Positions 26,803-37,075 are shown, numbered from the stretch's first letter. The stretch: 64,000 nt of DNA from Exiguobacterium sp. s48 (GCF_018617395.1 NZ_JACSKC010000001.1:868001-932000); one strand, 5' to 3'. Numbers and translations are program-made. The notes: generated by a model from the sequence alone, not told the origin.

Positions 26803-27420
26803 TCATTTCGTCTTGTTTTGAAAAAGTGGAACTTTCGGTTCTTCTCCCGCTCGAATTCGTTGCCAATTCGTACGATGTTTAATGATGATGAATAATGCCA
26901 AAGGTACGATGACAATGAGTGGTAACCAGTCTTTCGTCAGCAAACTGTATGTCGTCGCCGTGATGAGCCCCACAACTGCAGCAGCCATCGAGGAGAGGGA
27001 TACCATGCGCGAAATCAATAGCGTTATGATAAATGTTCCAACAACAACGACAAAGAACCAAGGGAACGCGGCCAACAGAACGCCACCGCTCGTTGCGACC
27101 GATTTCCCGCCTTTGAATTTCGCAAAGATCGGATAAGAATGACCAATCACGGCCGGAATACCGGCGAGAAGCAAGCTCATCTCACTTCCAAATAGCAGCG
27201 GCAATAAGGCGGCGATAAGACCCTTTCCCATGTCGCCGAGGAGGACCAAGATGCCAGCCTTCTTTCCAAGGACACGGAACGTATTCGTCGTCCCGAGGTT
27301 GCCGCTCCCATGTTCACGCACATCCACTCGATATCCGAGCTTTCCGATGATGAGTGCAAATGGAATGGACCCGAGTAAATAGCTTAAAATCACAATCAAA
27401 ATTTCTGTCATATATGGCAT
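26803..27420 (-). CDS. plsY: Acyl-phosphate:glycerol-3-phosphate acyltransferase
   Basis: The 205-residue membrane protein carries the PlsY motifs: LLGSIPFALIIGK, HGSGNLGTTNTFRVLGKK (glycerol-3-phosphate binding) and FAKFKGGKSVATSGG (acyl-phosphate binding), with five hydrophobic segments. It makes lysophosphatidic acid, the first step of phospholipid synthesis. AAGGGGTATTGCG precedes the ATG. It lies 11 bp downstream of the VanY-like lipoprotein gene on the same strand. Confidence 0.94.
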   Translation of the reverse strand: MPYMTEILIVILSYLLGSIPFALIIGKLGYRVDVREHGSGNLGTTNTFRVLGKKAGILVLLGDMGKGLIAALLPLLFGSEMSLLLAGIPAVIGHSYPIFAKFKGGKSVATSGGVLLAAFPWFFVVVVGTFIITLLISRMVSLSSMAAAVVGLITATTYSLLTKDWLPLIVIVPLALFIIIKHRTNWQRIRAGEEPKVPLFQNKTK

Positions 27421-27431
27421 CGCAATACCCC

Positions 27432-28301
27432 TTACGTCATAAATTCTGCAATATACCGATCATATGGCTGATTCAATTCATGCACTCGTTTCGCATGCTC
27501 AGTACCGATATACCGTAAATGCCACGGCTCATACATATATTCGGTCTCATTCTCAAACGCTTTCTGATAACGAATGATAAAACCATACTCATGTGCATGA
27601 TCCGCTAGCCATTTGCCCTCAACCATCTCACCCAGATTTTGAGTGAGTTGATAATTCACAGAGGCACTCGATACGTCAATGGCAAGACCTGTTTGATGTT
27701 CCGAATGGCCAGGCGGTGCGGAATATTTCATAGCTTGCTCTTTTCCGTCCCGTTCGACATATGCATTAAATAGGTTGACTTGATAATCGTAAGAACGAAA
27801 CGCACTCGTTCCTTTTAAATCGATTCCATCCGCTTTCGCACCTTTCATTAATGCTTCAATTGCGCGTGCCGCCTCTTTTCGTAACATTCGACGTTCGCCG
27901 ACTGTTGAATCGACAAAATCAATTTTCGCTTCCACCAAATCGCTTGGTTGGTAATCAGAAGGCAATGCAATTTGCTTGTTTACTAGAATCAATTCATCTA
28001 AATCCAAATTAGCCATTCCATTTACCTCAATCGGTTGAACAGCTTTCGCAGGCTCTTCTTCTGCAGGTTCTGTTGGTTGTTCAACTATTGGCGCATCCTC
28101 TGTAGGTTCTTCTTCAGTAGGTGACTCCCCGTCCCCTACATCTTCCTGATCAACATTCGGTTCATTTGGTTCAGTCTCTGGTTCATCTATTGTTGGTGAC
28201 TGTGTCGTTGGTTCTTTCGGTTCAACTTGCTCGTTTGTGGTACAACCGGCTAACATGAACGTCAAGGCGCCGCAAACCATCAAAAGTGATGGATAACGCA
28301 T
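27432..28301 (-). CDS. VanY/LdcB-type D-Ala-D-Ala carboxypeptidase lipoprotein
   Basis: The 289-residue protein has a lipobox LAGC (Cys20), a long Glu/Pro/Thr-rich spacer (residues ~22-95) and a VanY zinc peptidase domain. Zinc ligands are visible in HSEHQTGLAIDVSS and EPWHLRYIG. It should trim D-Ala from peptidoglycan stem peptides outside the membrane. AAAGGGGAAGATCG precedes the ATG; plsY follows 11 bp downstream. Confidence 0.9.
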   Translation of the reverse strand: MRYPSLLMVCGALTFMLAGCTTNEQVEPKEPTTQSPTIDEPETEPNEPNVDQEDVGDGESPTEEEPTEDAPIVEQPTEPAEEEPAKAVQPIEVNGMANLDLDELILVNKQIALPSDYQPSDLVEAKIDFVDSTVGERRMLRKEAARAIEALMKGAKADGIDLKGTSAFRSYDYQVNLFNAYVERDGKEQAMKYSAPPGHSEHQTGLAIDVSSASVNYQLTQNLGEMVEGKWLADHAHEYGFIIRYQKAFENETEYMYEPWHLRYIGTEHAKRVHELNQPYDRYIAEFMT

Positions 28302-28324
28302 GCGATCTTCCCCTTTCTAGATAA

Positions 28325-28365
28325 CAAAAAAGTACCGTCAAGATATGATACCATACTGACGGTAC
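28325..28365 (-). terminator. Terminator after the thioesterase gene
   Basis: On the minus strand GTACCGTCA pairs with TGACGGTAC across a 16-base loop that itself contains a short inverted repeat; a T run TTTTTTG follows. Confidence 0.85.
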
Positions 28366-28380
28366 GAAGACAGAAGATTC

Positions 28381-28797
28381 TTAGACAGGATTCATGACGT
28401 TCAAGTACATCTCATGCCATTTCGGGAATTCCCGATCGAGACGAATCGGTTTGAAATCACCACGTTTGACGACTACGTGCGTCGTCGTCGCTGTGCCGAC
28501 CAGTTCTCCGTGTTGATTCGTCAATTCGTAACCATAAATCGTTCTGATTTTGGAGTATTGATCGACCCAAACACGAACATGAACCGTATCACCATACGTT
28601 ACGCTTCGTTTGTAATCCATAGACACGTTTGTGACGGGTGATACGAATCCTGCCTCTTCCATGTCTTTATATTCGACACCGAGTTGTCGCAACAGTTCGG
28701 TACGCGCAATTTCTAAATAAACTAAATAGTTGGCATGATAGACGATTCCCATCATGTCCGTTTCTTGGTACCTTACTGGAATTTGAACCGTATGCAT
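28381..28797 (-). CDS. YbgC/FcbC-type acyl-CoA thioesterase
   Basis: The 138-residue single hotdog-fold protein shows the 4-hydroxybenzoyl-CoA thioesterase signature RYQETDMMGIVYHANYLVYLEIARTELL, where the Asp is catalytic. It hydrolyses acyl-CoA or acyl-ACP thioesters; substrate unknown. GAAGGATGATTCA precedes the ATG. It lies 31 bp downstream of the AAA+ ATPase gene, probably in one transcript. Confidence 0.9.
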   Translation of the reverse strand: MHTVQIPVRYQETDMMGIVYHANYLVYLEIARTELLRQLGVEYKDMEEAGFVSPVTNVSMDYKRSVTYGDTVHVRVWVDQYSKIRTIYGYELTNQHGELVGTATTTHVVVKRGDFKPIRLDREFPKWHEMYLNVMNPV

Positions 28798-28828
28798 TGA
28801 ATCATCCTTCTTTCCTACTCCTAGTATA

Positions 28829-31087
28829 TTATAACTTACTCTTAATATCTACTACTAATAATTGTTGAAGAGCTAGTTCATCCTCTTCTTCATTCACGAG
28901 TCGATATGACTGTCGGGCAATCGATTCATCGATGACGGAGAGGGCAGTCCGTGCATTCGCATGTTGGATATCGCTTAATCGACTCGCCAATGCATCAGTC
29001 GCCTCTTCATTCATCTCATACCCAAATTGATTCGCATAGTTTTTTGCGATTTCAACTAACTGTTCCTGAGAATAATCATTGAAATGAATAGTTCGTTTCA
29101 TTCGACTGCTCAGCCCTGGATTCGATTCAATCAATCTGCGCATCGGCCCTTCATATCCTGCAAGGACGACCACCAAGTTCTCACCGTGCTTTGGCATCTC
29201 ATCCACGAGCGTATCAATCGCTTCCCGACCGTAGTCGTTTGCCCCACCGTTCAGACTATACGCCTCATCAATCAGTAAGACACCACCGAGCGCATCACGA
29301 ATCGCTGCTTTCGTTTTTTGAGCTGTCTGCCCTACATAACCACTGACCAAATCCGCACGACTGACGACATTCACATGTCCTCGCTTTAAATAACCTGTTC
29401 GTTTCAACATCTGAGCATACAAATAGGCAAATGTTGTCTTCCCAGTCCCACTGTTTCCAGTGAGTGTCATATGAAGTTGGACTGGTGCCGTTTTTAAGCC
29501 GAGCGCCTTCCGTCTCTTCTGAATCTCAACGAGTGCTTCGATTTCTGCTAGTTGTGCTTTCGCCTCTTCCATGCCTACAAGATCGTCTAAGGAAGTTTCG
29601 CCCGAGTCGTCCGAAGCCTGCTCGAAATCCTCTTCTGTTAATAATGCCATCTCGTCTAGTGGGGCGTCTGCTCCGAAACGAGATCCTTTTTTGAACATCG
29701 CATCGAGTAAAATATTATGAACCGTACGGGCGTTACCAAACGATGAGTCGACCCGTTCCCGGTCAATTCGAGTAAGGAGTGCGCGCTTCGCTCCCTCGGT
29801 CAACACATAATTATTCTCCTGTGCCACTTTTTCACCAATAGCGACCAATTCCTCATCACGATAGTTCGGTAACTCGTAGTGATTCGATTCAGGAAAGCGT
29901 GAACGTAATCCAGGGTTTGCCAATAGAAAATGACGCATTTCTTCTGGATAACCCGCTAGAATGACGACAAACTTGCCCGCATATTCCCCACTCGTCATCG
30001 CTGCGACAAGTGTATCAATTGCCGCTTGCCCATAATCACTTCCGCTTGCATCTTGTCGCTTCAACGCATATGCCTCGTCAATGAACAAGACGCCACCTTC
30101 CGCTTCTTTCACTTTGTTCATCACTTGCTCTTCTGTTTGTCCAACATACGCGCCAACTAAGCTAGACCGATCCGCCTCGACGAGGTCTGGACGGCTGAGA
30201 AGTCCGAGTTCAAAGTAGATTTCTGCCATGAGCCGTGCCAAGGTTGTCTTACCGGTTCCTGGGTTACCAGTGAAGACGAGGTGTAAAGAAGGCTGATGCT
30301 TAGAAGAAAATCCAGCTTTTTCTCTTTCTTTTTGGAATAGTAGAAAACGATACCACGCCTTCACACGTTCTTTAATATCATCGAGACCGATCATTTCCTC
30401 AAGCGACTCAATCGCGCTCGAACGAGTTTCGATATTACGTTCCGGTAACAGTTCACAGATCGTATCTAGTCGTTCTTTAACGAGTCCGACCCGTTCCCCG
30501 AATCGACGGAACGCTTCCCGACTAAAATAATTCCCTTGCATCGATGCCAATAAGGAAGCAGTATCATCCTCAAGGGAAGCGACTTCCTGCATTGCCTCGA
30601 TAATCGCCTCAAACAGATTCTCAAGCTGCCCTCGCCATTCTGAATCACGCAAATCTGACTTTGCAGCTTCCACTTCATCGTGAAGTTGATCGAGCTGATC
30701 GAGTAACGCAGATGTCTTCGATTCGTATTCAGTCAAAATTTGCACCTTCATCGAAGCATAGTCTGCTTCCCGAAGTGTCGGCCAATCGATTTGAAGCGCC
30801 TGCTTCGCTCGACGTAACTGTTCATTCAACTGAAAGAACCTCAACTCTGGAGGTAACGCATTCATCGACTCTAATTCTTTCACCCAGCGGTTGAGCAACG
30901 GATCCATTGTCCCTTTGTGTTCGAGACGGTGTGTCGCAAGTAACGTCAGTGAACGAATCAACTCTTCCTGGTGATGCGTGGCACGAGACCAATGTGCATA
31001 GGATAGTAACGCTGCCTCATCAATCTTTTCTCCAGCTTCCCAGTTCGTCAAATCCGTTTGGACTTGTTCCACTTGAATTTGTTTCAT
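28829..31087 (-). CDS. Tandem AAA+ ATPase of the CbbX/SpoVK family
   Basis: The 752-residue protein has a helical N-terminal region (~250 residues, partly coiled coil) and two CbbX/SpoVK-like AAA+ modules. First: Walker A TGNPGTGKTT, pore-loop region GAYVGQTEEQV, Walker B GVLFIDEAYAL. Second: TGNSGTGKTT, GYVGQTAQKT, GVLLIDEAYSLNGG. Such ATPases remodel protein partners (Rubisco activase, ESX EccA, SpoVK); no partner is evident here. The start is the ATG after AAGGGAGAAC. A hypothetical membrane protein is upstream and a thioesterase downstream. Confidence 0.88.
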   Translation of the reverse strand: MKQIQVEQVQTDLTNWEAGEKIDEAALLSYAHWSRATHHQEELIRSLTLLATHRLEHKGTMDPLLNRWVKELESMNALPPELRFFQLNEQLRRAKQALQIDWPTLREADYASMKVQILTEYESKTSALLDQLDQLHDEVEAAKSDLRDSEWRGQLENLFEAIIEAMQEVASLEDDTASLLASMQGNYFSREAFRRFGERVGLVKERLDTICELLPERNIETRSSAIESLEEMIGLDDIKERVKAWYRFLLFQKEREKAGFSSKHQPSLHLVFTGNPGTGKTTLARLMAEIYFELGLLSRPDLVEADRSSLVGAYVGQTEEQVMNKVKEAEGGVLFIDEAYALKRQDASGSDYGQAAIDTLVAAMTSGEYAGKFVVILAGYPEEMRHFLLANPGLRSRFPESNHYELPNYRDEELVAIGEKVAQENNYVLTEGAKRALLTRIDRERVDSSFGNARTVHNILLDAMFKKGSRFGADAPLDEMALLTEEDFEQASDDSGETSLDDLVGMEEAKAQLAEIEALVEIQKRRKALGLKTAPVQLHMTLTGNSGTGKTTFAYLYAQMLKRTGYLKRGHVNVVSRADLVSGYVGQTAQKTKAAIRDALGGVLLIDEAYSLNGGANDYGREAIDTLVDEMPKHGENLVVVLAGYEGPMRRLIESNPGLSSRMKRTIHFNDYSQEQLVEIAKNYANQFGYEMNEEATDALASRLSDIQHANARTALSVIDESIARQSYRLVNEEEDELALQQLLVVDIKSKL

Positions 31088-31111
31088 ACTGTTCTCCCTT
31101 TCAGACGACAA

Positions 31112-31136
31112 GGGAGCCGACATCATGTCTGCTCCC
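31112..31136 (-). other. Intercistronic hairpin
   Basis: GGGAGC pairs with GCTCCC and the inner GACAT with ATGTC, giving a strong stem between the hypothetical gene and the AAA+ gene. No T run follows, so it may be a processing or mRNA stability element or a weak attenuator. Confidence 0.5.
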
Positions 31137-31143
31137 CATCGGA

Positions 31144-31821
31144 TTATCTTGATTCAAAAGATGTCATCCGAATCGAATGGAATAACTTCCCGTTATTCCG
31201 CGATTCTGCCGCGAGCAAGATTCGTTCATGCGCATCGACATAGTATGTGACTGTCTCTTTATTCTCTTCTTCACTAAAAATCGATGGATAGTTTTTAATC
31301 CATTCTTCCGGGACCGTCTCGGCAGATTCAGATTTCACGTAGGCTTGTGCCGTTCTACCGACGATGTCTGTTTCCCCTTCACTCGAACCGAGTGTTCCAT
31401 CATCTAACCATTTACGAATCTGTTCGTTCGTGGCACGTGATAAGAATGGATGAGGGGCTACGGCTCCTGATTGAGTTTCCTGACGAAGAATCTCTTCTCC
31501 ATCCGGGTCAAATTCTAAATACGTTTTTCCGTCCCATTCTGCTTTGGCGCCAACGTTTGGACCCGTTACGACTTCTGAGACGAAATGCCCGTCTTCGTCA
31601 TACGTGACGACATATTCTCGTTCCTCAAGTTCTTCCCCTTCTTTCGGAAGTTTACGCTCCTTGTATCCGATGACGACATTTGAATAGAAAGGTTCGACCT
31701 GTTCTTCTTCTCCAGCATTGAAATTCATGAGTACATAGAAATTGTAAGCGAGTAATGCCCCGACAATGAGGATGCCGGCCAATATCACCCAGCTTAACCG
31801 TTTTTTTATCTGTTGTTTCAT
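31144..31821 (-). CDS. Hypothetical membrane-anchored protein
   Basis: A 225-residue protein with one N-terminal membrane segment (residues ~10-32) and an acidic extracellular domain. The domain contains repeated beta-like segments (YVVTYDEDGHFVSEVV, KTYLEFDPDGEEILRQ) recalling outer lipoprotein-like or MORN-like wraps, but I do not recognise a family. GAGGAGGATAGGC precedes the ATG. It is 56 bp upstream of the AAA+ gene and may be cotranscribed with it. Confidence 0.7.
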   Translation of the reverse strand: MKQQIKKRLSWVILAGILIVGALLAYNFYVLMNFNAGEEEQVEPFYSNVVIGYKERKLPKEGEELEEREYVVTYDEDGHFVSEVVTGPNVGAKAEWDGKTYLEFDPDGEEILRQETQSGAVAPHPFLSRATNEQIRKWLDDGTLGSSEGETDIVGRTAQAYVKSESAETVPEEWIKNYPSIFSEEENKETVTYYVDAHERILLAAESRNNGKLFHSIRMTSFESR

Positions 31822-31891
31822 AGCCTATCCTCCTCGTTTCTTCACTTACTATCCTACACTAGCGAAGAGGACAATCAAAATATTTTCAACT

Positions 31892-31917
31892 AAAAAAGGG
31901 CCTCTAATGAGACCCTT
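31892..31917 (-). terminator. Terminator of the BCCT transporter gene
   Basis: On the minus strand AAGGGTCTC / GAGGCCCTT with loop ATTA, then TTTT. It directly follows the transporter stop. Confidence 0.88.
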
Positions 31918-31923
31918 CCCAAT

Positions 31924-33489
31924 TTAACCTAGTTTATCGTCGTCTTTCTTTTGCATTTCAATCCATTTATCTCGTTCGTCTGGTTCGTCGGCCAAGTCCT
32001 TGAACAAGGCAACAATCATAAAGATGAGAACGAATATGAATGGGAACGCCGCAAGAATGGCAACAGCTTGTAACGCATCCAACCCACCCGCGTAAAGAAG
32101 TACGGCAGCGATGGAAGACTGGATGACACCCCAAGTCAATTTAATTCCCATCGGCGGAACGAGCTTCCCGTTCGAAGTAAGCATACCGAGTACATATGTC
32201 GCGGAGTCGGCAGATGTGATAAAGAAAGTAGAAATCAAGAAGATGGCGACGATACTGAGCACAGTACCGAATCCGCCAAACGTTTCAAAGAGGGCAAAGA
32301 GGCCAACTTCAGTCCCAATCTCATTTACTTTACCAATCAAATCGTAGCCACCGAACAAGTCAGCCCAAATGGCCGATCCACCAAAGACAGAGAACCATAA
32401 CAGACCAAATGACGTTGGTACAAGCATGATTCCAATGATAAACTCACGAATCGTACGTCCTTTTGAGACACGGGCGATAAATGTTCCGACGAATGGTGAC
32501 CATGAAATCCACCAAGCCCAGTAGAAGATCGTCCAACCGTTGATCCATTCACGTTCAACTGGCTCGAATGCAGCGGTACGGAAACTCATACCAGGGAGTT
32601 GTTGCAAGTATGTCCCTACTGTCTGTGTGAATAAGTCGAAAATGAATGCTGTCGGTCCGGCGAACATTGTCGCGACAAGTAACACGATGGCAAGGAAAAT
32701 ATTCGTATTACTCAGGATTCGAATCCCTTTTTCAAGACCGGTTGAAGCACTAATCATATAGAGGACTGTGACGACGGCGATGATGATCAATTGTGTGATG
32801 AAGGCGTTCGGTACCCCAGGGATGAGATAATGAAGGCCACCGGCAATCTGTTGAGCACCAAATCCGAGTGATGTCGCCACCCCGAATGCTGTCGCGATAA
32901 CCGCAAGAATATCTACCGTCTGTTTAACAGGCTGCTCATAACGATTGTGTACCAATGAACCGATTGTTTCCCCAATCGTTGCAGGGCGTCCTTTTCTAAA
33001 TGTCGAGTAGGCAATGGCCAGTGCGATCATGGCATAGATGGCCCACGGATGGAAACCCCAGTGGAAAAACGCATAGCGCATTGCTGTTCGTGCGTCCCCT
33101 TCTGGTGTCAGTGAAGAGAATGGTGGTGAATGGAAGTGAAGCAACGGCTCTGCTGCTCCCCAGAAGATTAGACCAATCCCCATCCCAGCACTGAATAACA
33201 TAGCGAACCACGTCAAATAGCTAAATTCAGGTCGGTCCGTATCTTTTCCGAGACGAATCGAACCGTAACGTGAAAAGATTAAGAAGATGGCAACTAGTAA
33301 GAAACCAGTCGCGCTCAAGAGATAGAACCAACCCATCCCGTTTGAAAGCCACCCTTGTAATGTGCTCGTCACATTGATGAGGCTAGCATTTCCTAATACG
33401 CTCTCAGGGAAGAGTCCCCAGATTGTGAATAAGCCAGTTATGATTGCAGATACGACGAACACGGTCGTCACACGGCTTTTTCGTTCCAT
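31924..33489 (-). CDS. BCCT family betaine/choline transporter
   Basis: The 521-residue, ~12-helix protein belongs to the betaine-choline-carnitine transporters: SAGMGIGLIFWGAAEP (Na+ and substrate site), HWGFHPWAIYA, and the aromatic box WAWWISWSPFVGTFIARVSKGRT. It resembles OpuD-type glycine betaine importers used in osmoprotection. ATAGGAGTGA precedes the ATG. A sigma-B-like element lies about 40-65 bp upstream. Monocistronic. Confidence 0.9.
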   Translation of the reverse strand: MERKSRVTTVFVVSAIITGLFTIWGLFPESVLGNASLINVTSTLQGWLSNGMGWFYLLSATGFLLVAIFLIFSRYGSIRLGKDTDRPEFSYLTWFAMLFSAGMGIGLIFWGAAEPLLHFHSPPFSSLTPEGDARTAMRYAFFHWGFHPWAIYAMIALAIAYSTFRKGRPATIGETIGSLVHNRYEQPVKQTVDILAVIATAFGVATSLGFGAQQIAGGLHYLIPGVPNAFITQLIIIAVVTVLYMISASTGLEKGIRILSNTNIFLAIVLLVATMFAGPTAFIFDLFTQTVGTYLQQLPGMSFRTAAFEPVEREWINGWTIFYWAWWISWSPFVGTFIARVSKGRTIREFIIGIMLVPTSFGLLWFSVFGGSAIWADLFGGYDLIGKVNEIGTEVGLFALFETFGGFGTVLSIVAIFLISTFFITSADSATYVLGMLTSNGKLVPPMGIKLTWGVIQSSIAAVLLYAGGLDALQAVAILAAFPFIFVLIFMIVALFKDLADEPDERDKWIEMQKKDDDKLG

Positions 33490-33528
33490 GAAAAATCACT
33501 CCTATTTAATTTTCTATTTTCATATACG

Positions 33529-33555
33529 TTTTCCACCCTAACATACTTTTTAAAC
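33529..33555 (-). promoter_or_regulatory. Possible sigma-B promoter of the BCCT gene
   Basis: On the minus strand GTTTAA (33555-33550), a 15-bp spacer and GGAAAA (33534-33529) resemble the sigma-B pattern GTTTAA-N13/15-GGGWAW with one mismatch. GTTAGGGT occurs twice nearby, 29 bp apart. Confidence 0.3.
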
Positions 33556-33615
33556 AAGTCTCAACCCTAACTGTCTACAAATGTGTCGTTTACTGTAAAA
33601 CAGATAGGTGTCTTG

Positions 33616-34110
33616 TCATGAATTTGATTCTTTCGGTTCAAGGGATACAATCAACGTCTCATCCACCACATAATACGGCCTCGTTGGTAACGTCTTTAAA
33701 TAACCACCCTCACGTAATCGAGTCAAATCGAGCTGTAGTGCATCTTGAAATTTTCGCAACGGTAATTTTTTTTCTTCATCCATGTACAAATCGAGGGCAC
33801 GTTGAACTTGATCCATCTCATAAATGACATCTCGCTCTTCTTCCGGTACGATATGAAACGTCTCTTTTGACATATAGAAACGTTGTTTCGGGACACCGGA
33901 TAAATGATGTTTTAATCGTTTGGTGTCGATTTCTTGCGTGTCATCTAACAAGACGGTACGATTGACCCCTTTCGGTAACGTCTGTTCATATTCATGGATG
34001 GCTTGTCGCAATTCGGAAAGCGTCACATCGATCTCGCGATCGGATTCCACTTCTTTTTGTTGCGTCAAACGTCTCCACCAACTACTTTTCCCTTTCTCCT
34101 CTCGCTCCAT
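33616..34110 (-). CDS. Hypothetical soluble protein (DUF3939-like)
   Basis: A 164-residue charged protein beginning MEREEKGKSSWWRRL, without membrane segments. The central part SELRQAIHEYEQTLPKGVNRTVLL and C-terminal VQRALDLYMDEEKKLP look like two helical repeats. It recalls the Firmicute family DUF3939, but that assignment is from memory of the pattern and weak. The ATG follows GGAGGGGTGTGC; an in-frame ATG 69 bases upstream lacks an RBS. It sits downstream of the aconitase terminator. Confidence 0.65.
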   Translation of the reverse strand: MEREEKGKSSWWRRLTQQKEVESDREIDVTLSELRQAIHEYEQTLPKGVNRTVLLDDTQEIDTKRLKHHLSGVPKQRFYMSKETFHIVPEEERDVIYEMDQVQRALDLYMDEEKKLPLRKFQDALQLDLTRLREGGYLKTLPTRPYYVVDETLIVSLEPKESNS

Positions 34111-34180
34111 AAGCACACCCCTCCATGTCTTCCTGTTCCCGATTCCTTTAAAACTTTCACCATAAATTTGCATATTCATG

Positions 34181-34210
34181 AAAAAAACCTTCCTTTTTTC
34201 AAAGGAAGGT
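34181..34210 (-). terminator. Aconitase terminator
   Basis: On the minus strand ACCTTCCTTT-GAAA-AAAGGAAGGT is followed by a seven-T run. Confidence 0.92.
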
Positions 34211-34225
34211 ATGATTGTCTGAGAC

Positions 34226-36940
34226 TTATTTCAATTTGTTACGGAGAACCATTTGCAAGATTCCACCATGACGATAGTAGTCGATCTCAACTTCTGAGTC
34301 GAAACGTGCGATGACTTTAAATTCAGTCACCGTTCCGTTCTCATGTGTCGCTTTCGCATTTAAGATATCACGTGGACGAACCGACTCGTCTACTTGGATA
34401 TCGATTGCTTCCTCTCCAGTCAATCCGAGTGATTCTGCTGATTCACCTTCTAAGAACTGAAGCGGGAGGACACCCATCATGACAAGGTTTGAACGGTGAA
34501 TCCGCTCAAAGCTTTGTGCGATGACGGCACGAATACCAAGGAGGTTTGTCCCTTTCGCTGCCCAGTCACGAGATGATCCCATTCCGTAATCGTTTCCAGC
34601 GAGGACGACAAGTCCTGTTCCCTGTTCTTTATACTTCATCGCCGCATCGTACATCGGCATGATTTCACCAGTTGGCCAGTACGTTGTGAAGCCACCTTCT
34701 GTACCTGGAGCAACTTGGTTACGAATACGAATGTTCGCAAACGTACCACGCATCATGACTTCATGGTTACCACGGCGTGAACCGTATGAGTTGAAGTCAA
34801 TTGGTTCTACCCCTTTTGAAAGGAGATATTGACCAGCAGGTGTCGTTTTCGAGAACGATCCCGCAGGCGAAATGTGGTCAGTTGTGACCGAATCCGCGAA
34901 CTTACCGATGACACGTAAGCCATTCAATGCATGAACCTCACCCGCTTCTGGCTCAAGTTGTTCGAAGAACGGTGGGTTTTGGATATATGTCGACTCATCT
35001 GAGAAATCGTACAAGTTTCCTTCTGGAACATCGAGTGCGTTCCAACGCTCGTTACCAGTGAAGACCGTTTCGTACTCTTTACGGAACGCTTCAGGTGAGA
35101 CGACGTCTTGTACAACCATCTTGATTTCATCGTTTGATGGCCAGATGTCTTTGAAGTACACTTCATTTCCATCTTTATCCGTACCGAACGAATCATTCAT
35201 GATGTCGAAGTTGACTGACCCTGCGAGTGCGTAAGCGACGACGAGTGGTGGTGACGCCAAGAAGTTCGCTTTCACGAGCGGGTGAACGCGTCCTTCAAAG
35301 TTACGGTTCCCAGAAAGGACAGAAGATACGAGCAAGTCGTTCTCCGTAATCGTTTCTTCGACTTCACGGTCAAGCGGACCTGAGTTTCCGATACATGTCG
35401 TACAGCCGTAACCGACCGTATTGAAGCCGAGCTCATCCAAGTAAGAAGTCAAGCCGGCCTTATCAAGATAGTCCGTTACAACTTTTGAACCTGGTGCGAG
35501 AGATGTCTTCACGTATTTTGGAACCGTCAAACCACGTTCTACCGCTTTCTTCGCAACGAGTCCAGCACCGACCATGACGTATGGGTTTGATGTGTTCGTA
35601 CAACTTGTGATGGCAGCAATCGCGACATCTCCTGTGCTCATGTCGACCGCACCGTCTTCATAGTTGACAGTCGCCTTCTTCTCAAGTTCCGAACGGTCAA
35701 GTCCAAATCCGCTGTTTCCTGCCGGAGCGCTCAAGCTGTCGATAAACGACGTTTGAACGTCTGAGAGATTGATTCGGTCTTGTGGACGTTTCGGACCTGC
35801 AAGTGAAGGTTCAACTTTTGACAAGTCGAGCGTCAATACTTTCGTGAATGTTGGATCCGCTTGGTCTGGCGTGTAGAAGAGATCATTCGCTTTTGAATAT
35901 TCCTCAACGAGTGAGATCAACTCTTCAGAGCGGCCAGTTGTACGCATGTAGTTCAATGTCTCTGTATCGACTGGGAAGAATCCACATGTTGCACCATATT
36001 CAGGAGCCATGTTTGCAATCGTCGCACGGTCTGAAAGTGGCATTGTATGAAGCGACGGTCCGAAGAATTCGACGAACTTCCCGACAACTTTTTCATGACG
36101 GAGCATCTCTGTTACGACGAGTGCCACATCTGTCGCTGTTACACCAGGGTTGACTTCACCGATGATTTTGACACCGACTACTTCTGGCACTGGGAAGTAC
36201 GATGGTTGACCGAGCATACTTGCTTCCGCTTCGATTCCTCCAACGCCCCAACCGAGAACACCGAGTCCGTTGATCATTGTTGTATGTGAGTCCGTTCCGA
36301 CGAGTGAATCCGGATAAGCAACTGTACCTTCAGCATCATTTTTCTCGAGGACGACTGATGCCAAGTACTCTAAGTTTACTTGGTGAACAATCCCCGTTGC
36401 CGGTGGTACGGCACGATAGTTGTCAAATGCCGTCTGAGCCCAACGCAAGAACTTGTATCGTTCTTCGTTACGTTCAAACTCGATGTCCATGTTTTTCATC
36501 AATGCGCCAGCGAAACCGTAGGCATCTACTTGAACAGAGTGGTCAACGACGAGGTCGACAGGGATTTCTGGGTTGATTTTGTTCGGGTCTCCACCAAGGT
36601 CCGCCATCGCTTTACGAAGTGAAGCGAGGTCTACGACCGTTGGGACACCCGTGAAGTCTTGAAGAACAACACGTGCCGGTTTGAACGGAACGTCAATGTC
36701 TTTCGAGACGTCGGCAGTACCCCATTTTGCCAAGTTCTCGACATGCTCTTTTGTAATCGCGCGACCGTCTTGTTGACGGAGTACCGATTCGAGAAGTACG
36801 CGAATCGAATAAGGTAAACGACTGATGTTCGTTAACCCTTCTTCTTCTAACTTTTTCAAACGATAAAAATCATACGATTGCCCGTTCGCCTCGAACGTCG
36901 TCCGAGATGCGAAGGCGTCTAAAACATTCGTCTGTTCCAT
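34226..36940 (-). CDS. acnA: Aconitate hydratase
   Basis: The 904-residue TCA-cycle enzyme interconverts citrate and isocitrate. Cysteine ligands of the [4Fe-4S] cluster are in [11 protein letters not shown] and [37 protein letters not shown] and C-terminal [16 protein letters not shown] are typical of the AcnA/CitB type, which can also bind iron-responsive mRNAs when apo. The start is the ATG after AAGGGGGAAATTG. Upstream lies a promoter with a CcpC-type operator. Confidence 0.96.
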   Translation of the reverse strand: MEQTNVLDAFASRTTFEANGQSYDFYRLKKLEEEGLTNISRLPYSIRVLLESVLRQQDGRAITKEHVENLAKWGTADVSKDIDVPFKPARVVLQDFTGVPTVVDLASLRKAMADLGGDPNKINPEIPVDLVVDHSVQVDAYGFAGALMKNMDIEFERNEERYKFLRWAQTAFDNYRAVPPATGIVHQVNLEYLASVVLEKNDAEGTVAYPDSLVGTDSHTTMINGLGVLGWGVGGIEAEASMLGQPSYFPVPEVVGVKIIGEVNPGVTATDVALVVTEMLRHEKVVGKFVEFFGPSLHTMPLSDRATIANMAPEYGATCGFFPVDTETLNYMRTTGRSEELISLVEEYSKANDLFYTPDQADPTFTKVLTLDLSKVEPSLAGPKRPQDRINLSDVQTSFIDSLSAPAGNSGFGLDRSELEKKATVNYEDGAVDMSTGDVAIAAITSCTNTSNPYVMVGAGLVAKKAVERGLTVPKYVKTSLAPGSKVVTDYLDKAGLTSYLDELGFNTVGYGCTTCIGNSGPLDREVEETITENDLLVSSVLSGNRNFEGRVHPLVKANFLASPPLVVAYALAGSVNFDIMNDSFGTDKDGNEVYFKDIWPSNDEIKMVVQDVVSPEAFRKEYETVFTGNERWNALDVPEGNLYDFSDESTYIQNPPFFEQLEPEAGEVHALNGLRVIGKFADSVTTDHISPAGSFSKTTPAGQYLLSKGVEPIDFNSYGSRRGNHEVMMRGTFANIRIRNQVAPGTEGGFTTYWPTGEIMPMYDAAMKYKEQGTGLVVLAGNDYGMGSSRDWAAKGTNLLGIRAVIAQSFERIHRSNLVMMGVLPLQFLEGESAESLGLTGEEAIDIQVDESVRPRDILNAKATHENGTVTEFKVIARFDSEVEIDYYRHGGILQMVLRNKLK

Positions 36941-37008
36941 TGCAATTTCCCCCTTTTTGAAAGCGCCGACCACACGACAATGCGTAATCGCTTACTTTTC
37001 ACATATTT

Positions 37009-37075
37009 ATCATAATACAAGTATAGCGTGACGTAAAATACATTCCGTCACAAATTAGTCATAAGTAAAACTTAT
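37009..37075 (-). promoter_or_regulatory. Aconitase promoter with CcpC-type operator
   Basis: On the minus strand TTTACG (37037-37032), 17 bp and TATGAT (37014-37009) form a sigma-A promoter. The dyad ATAA-N7-TTAT (37075-37061) is centred about 66 bp before the predicted transcription start, the same pattern and distance as CcpC box I of B. subtilis citB. A 12/14 cre-like sequence lies at 36983-36996. Confidence 0.65.
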
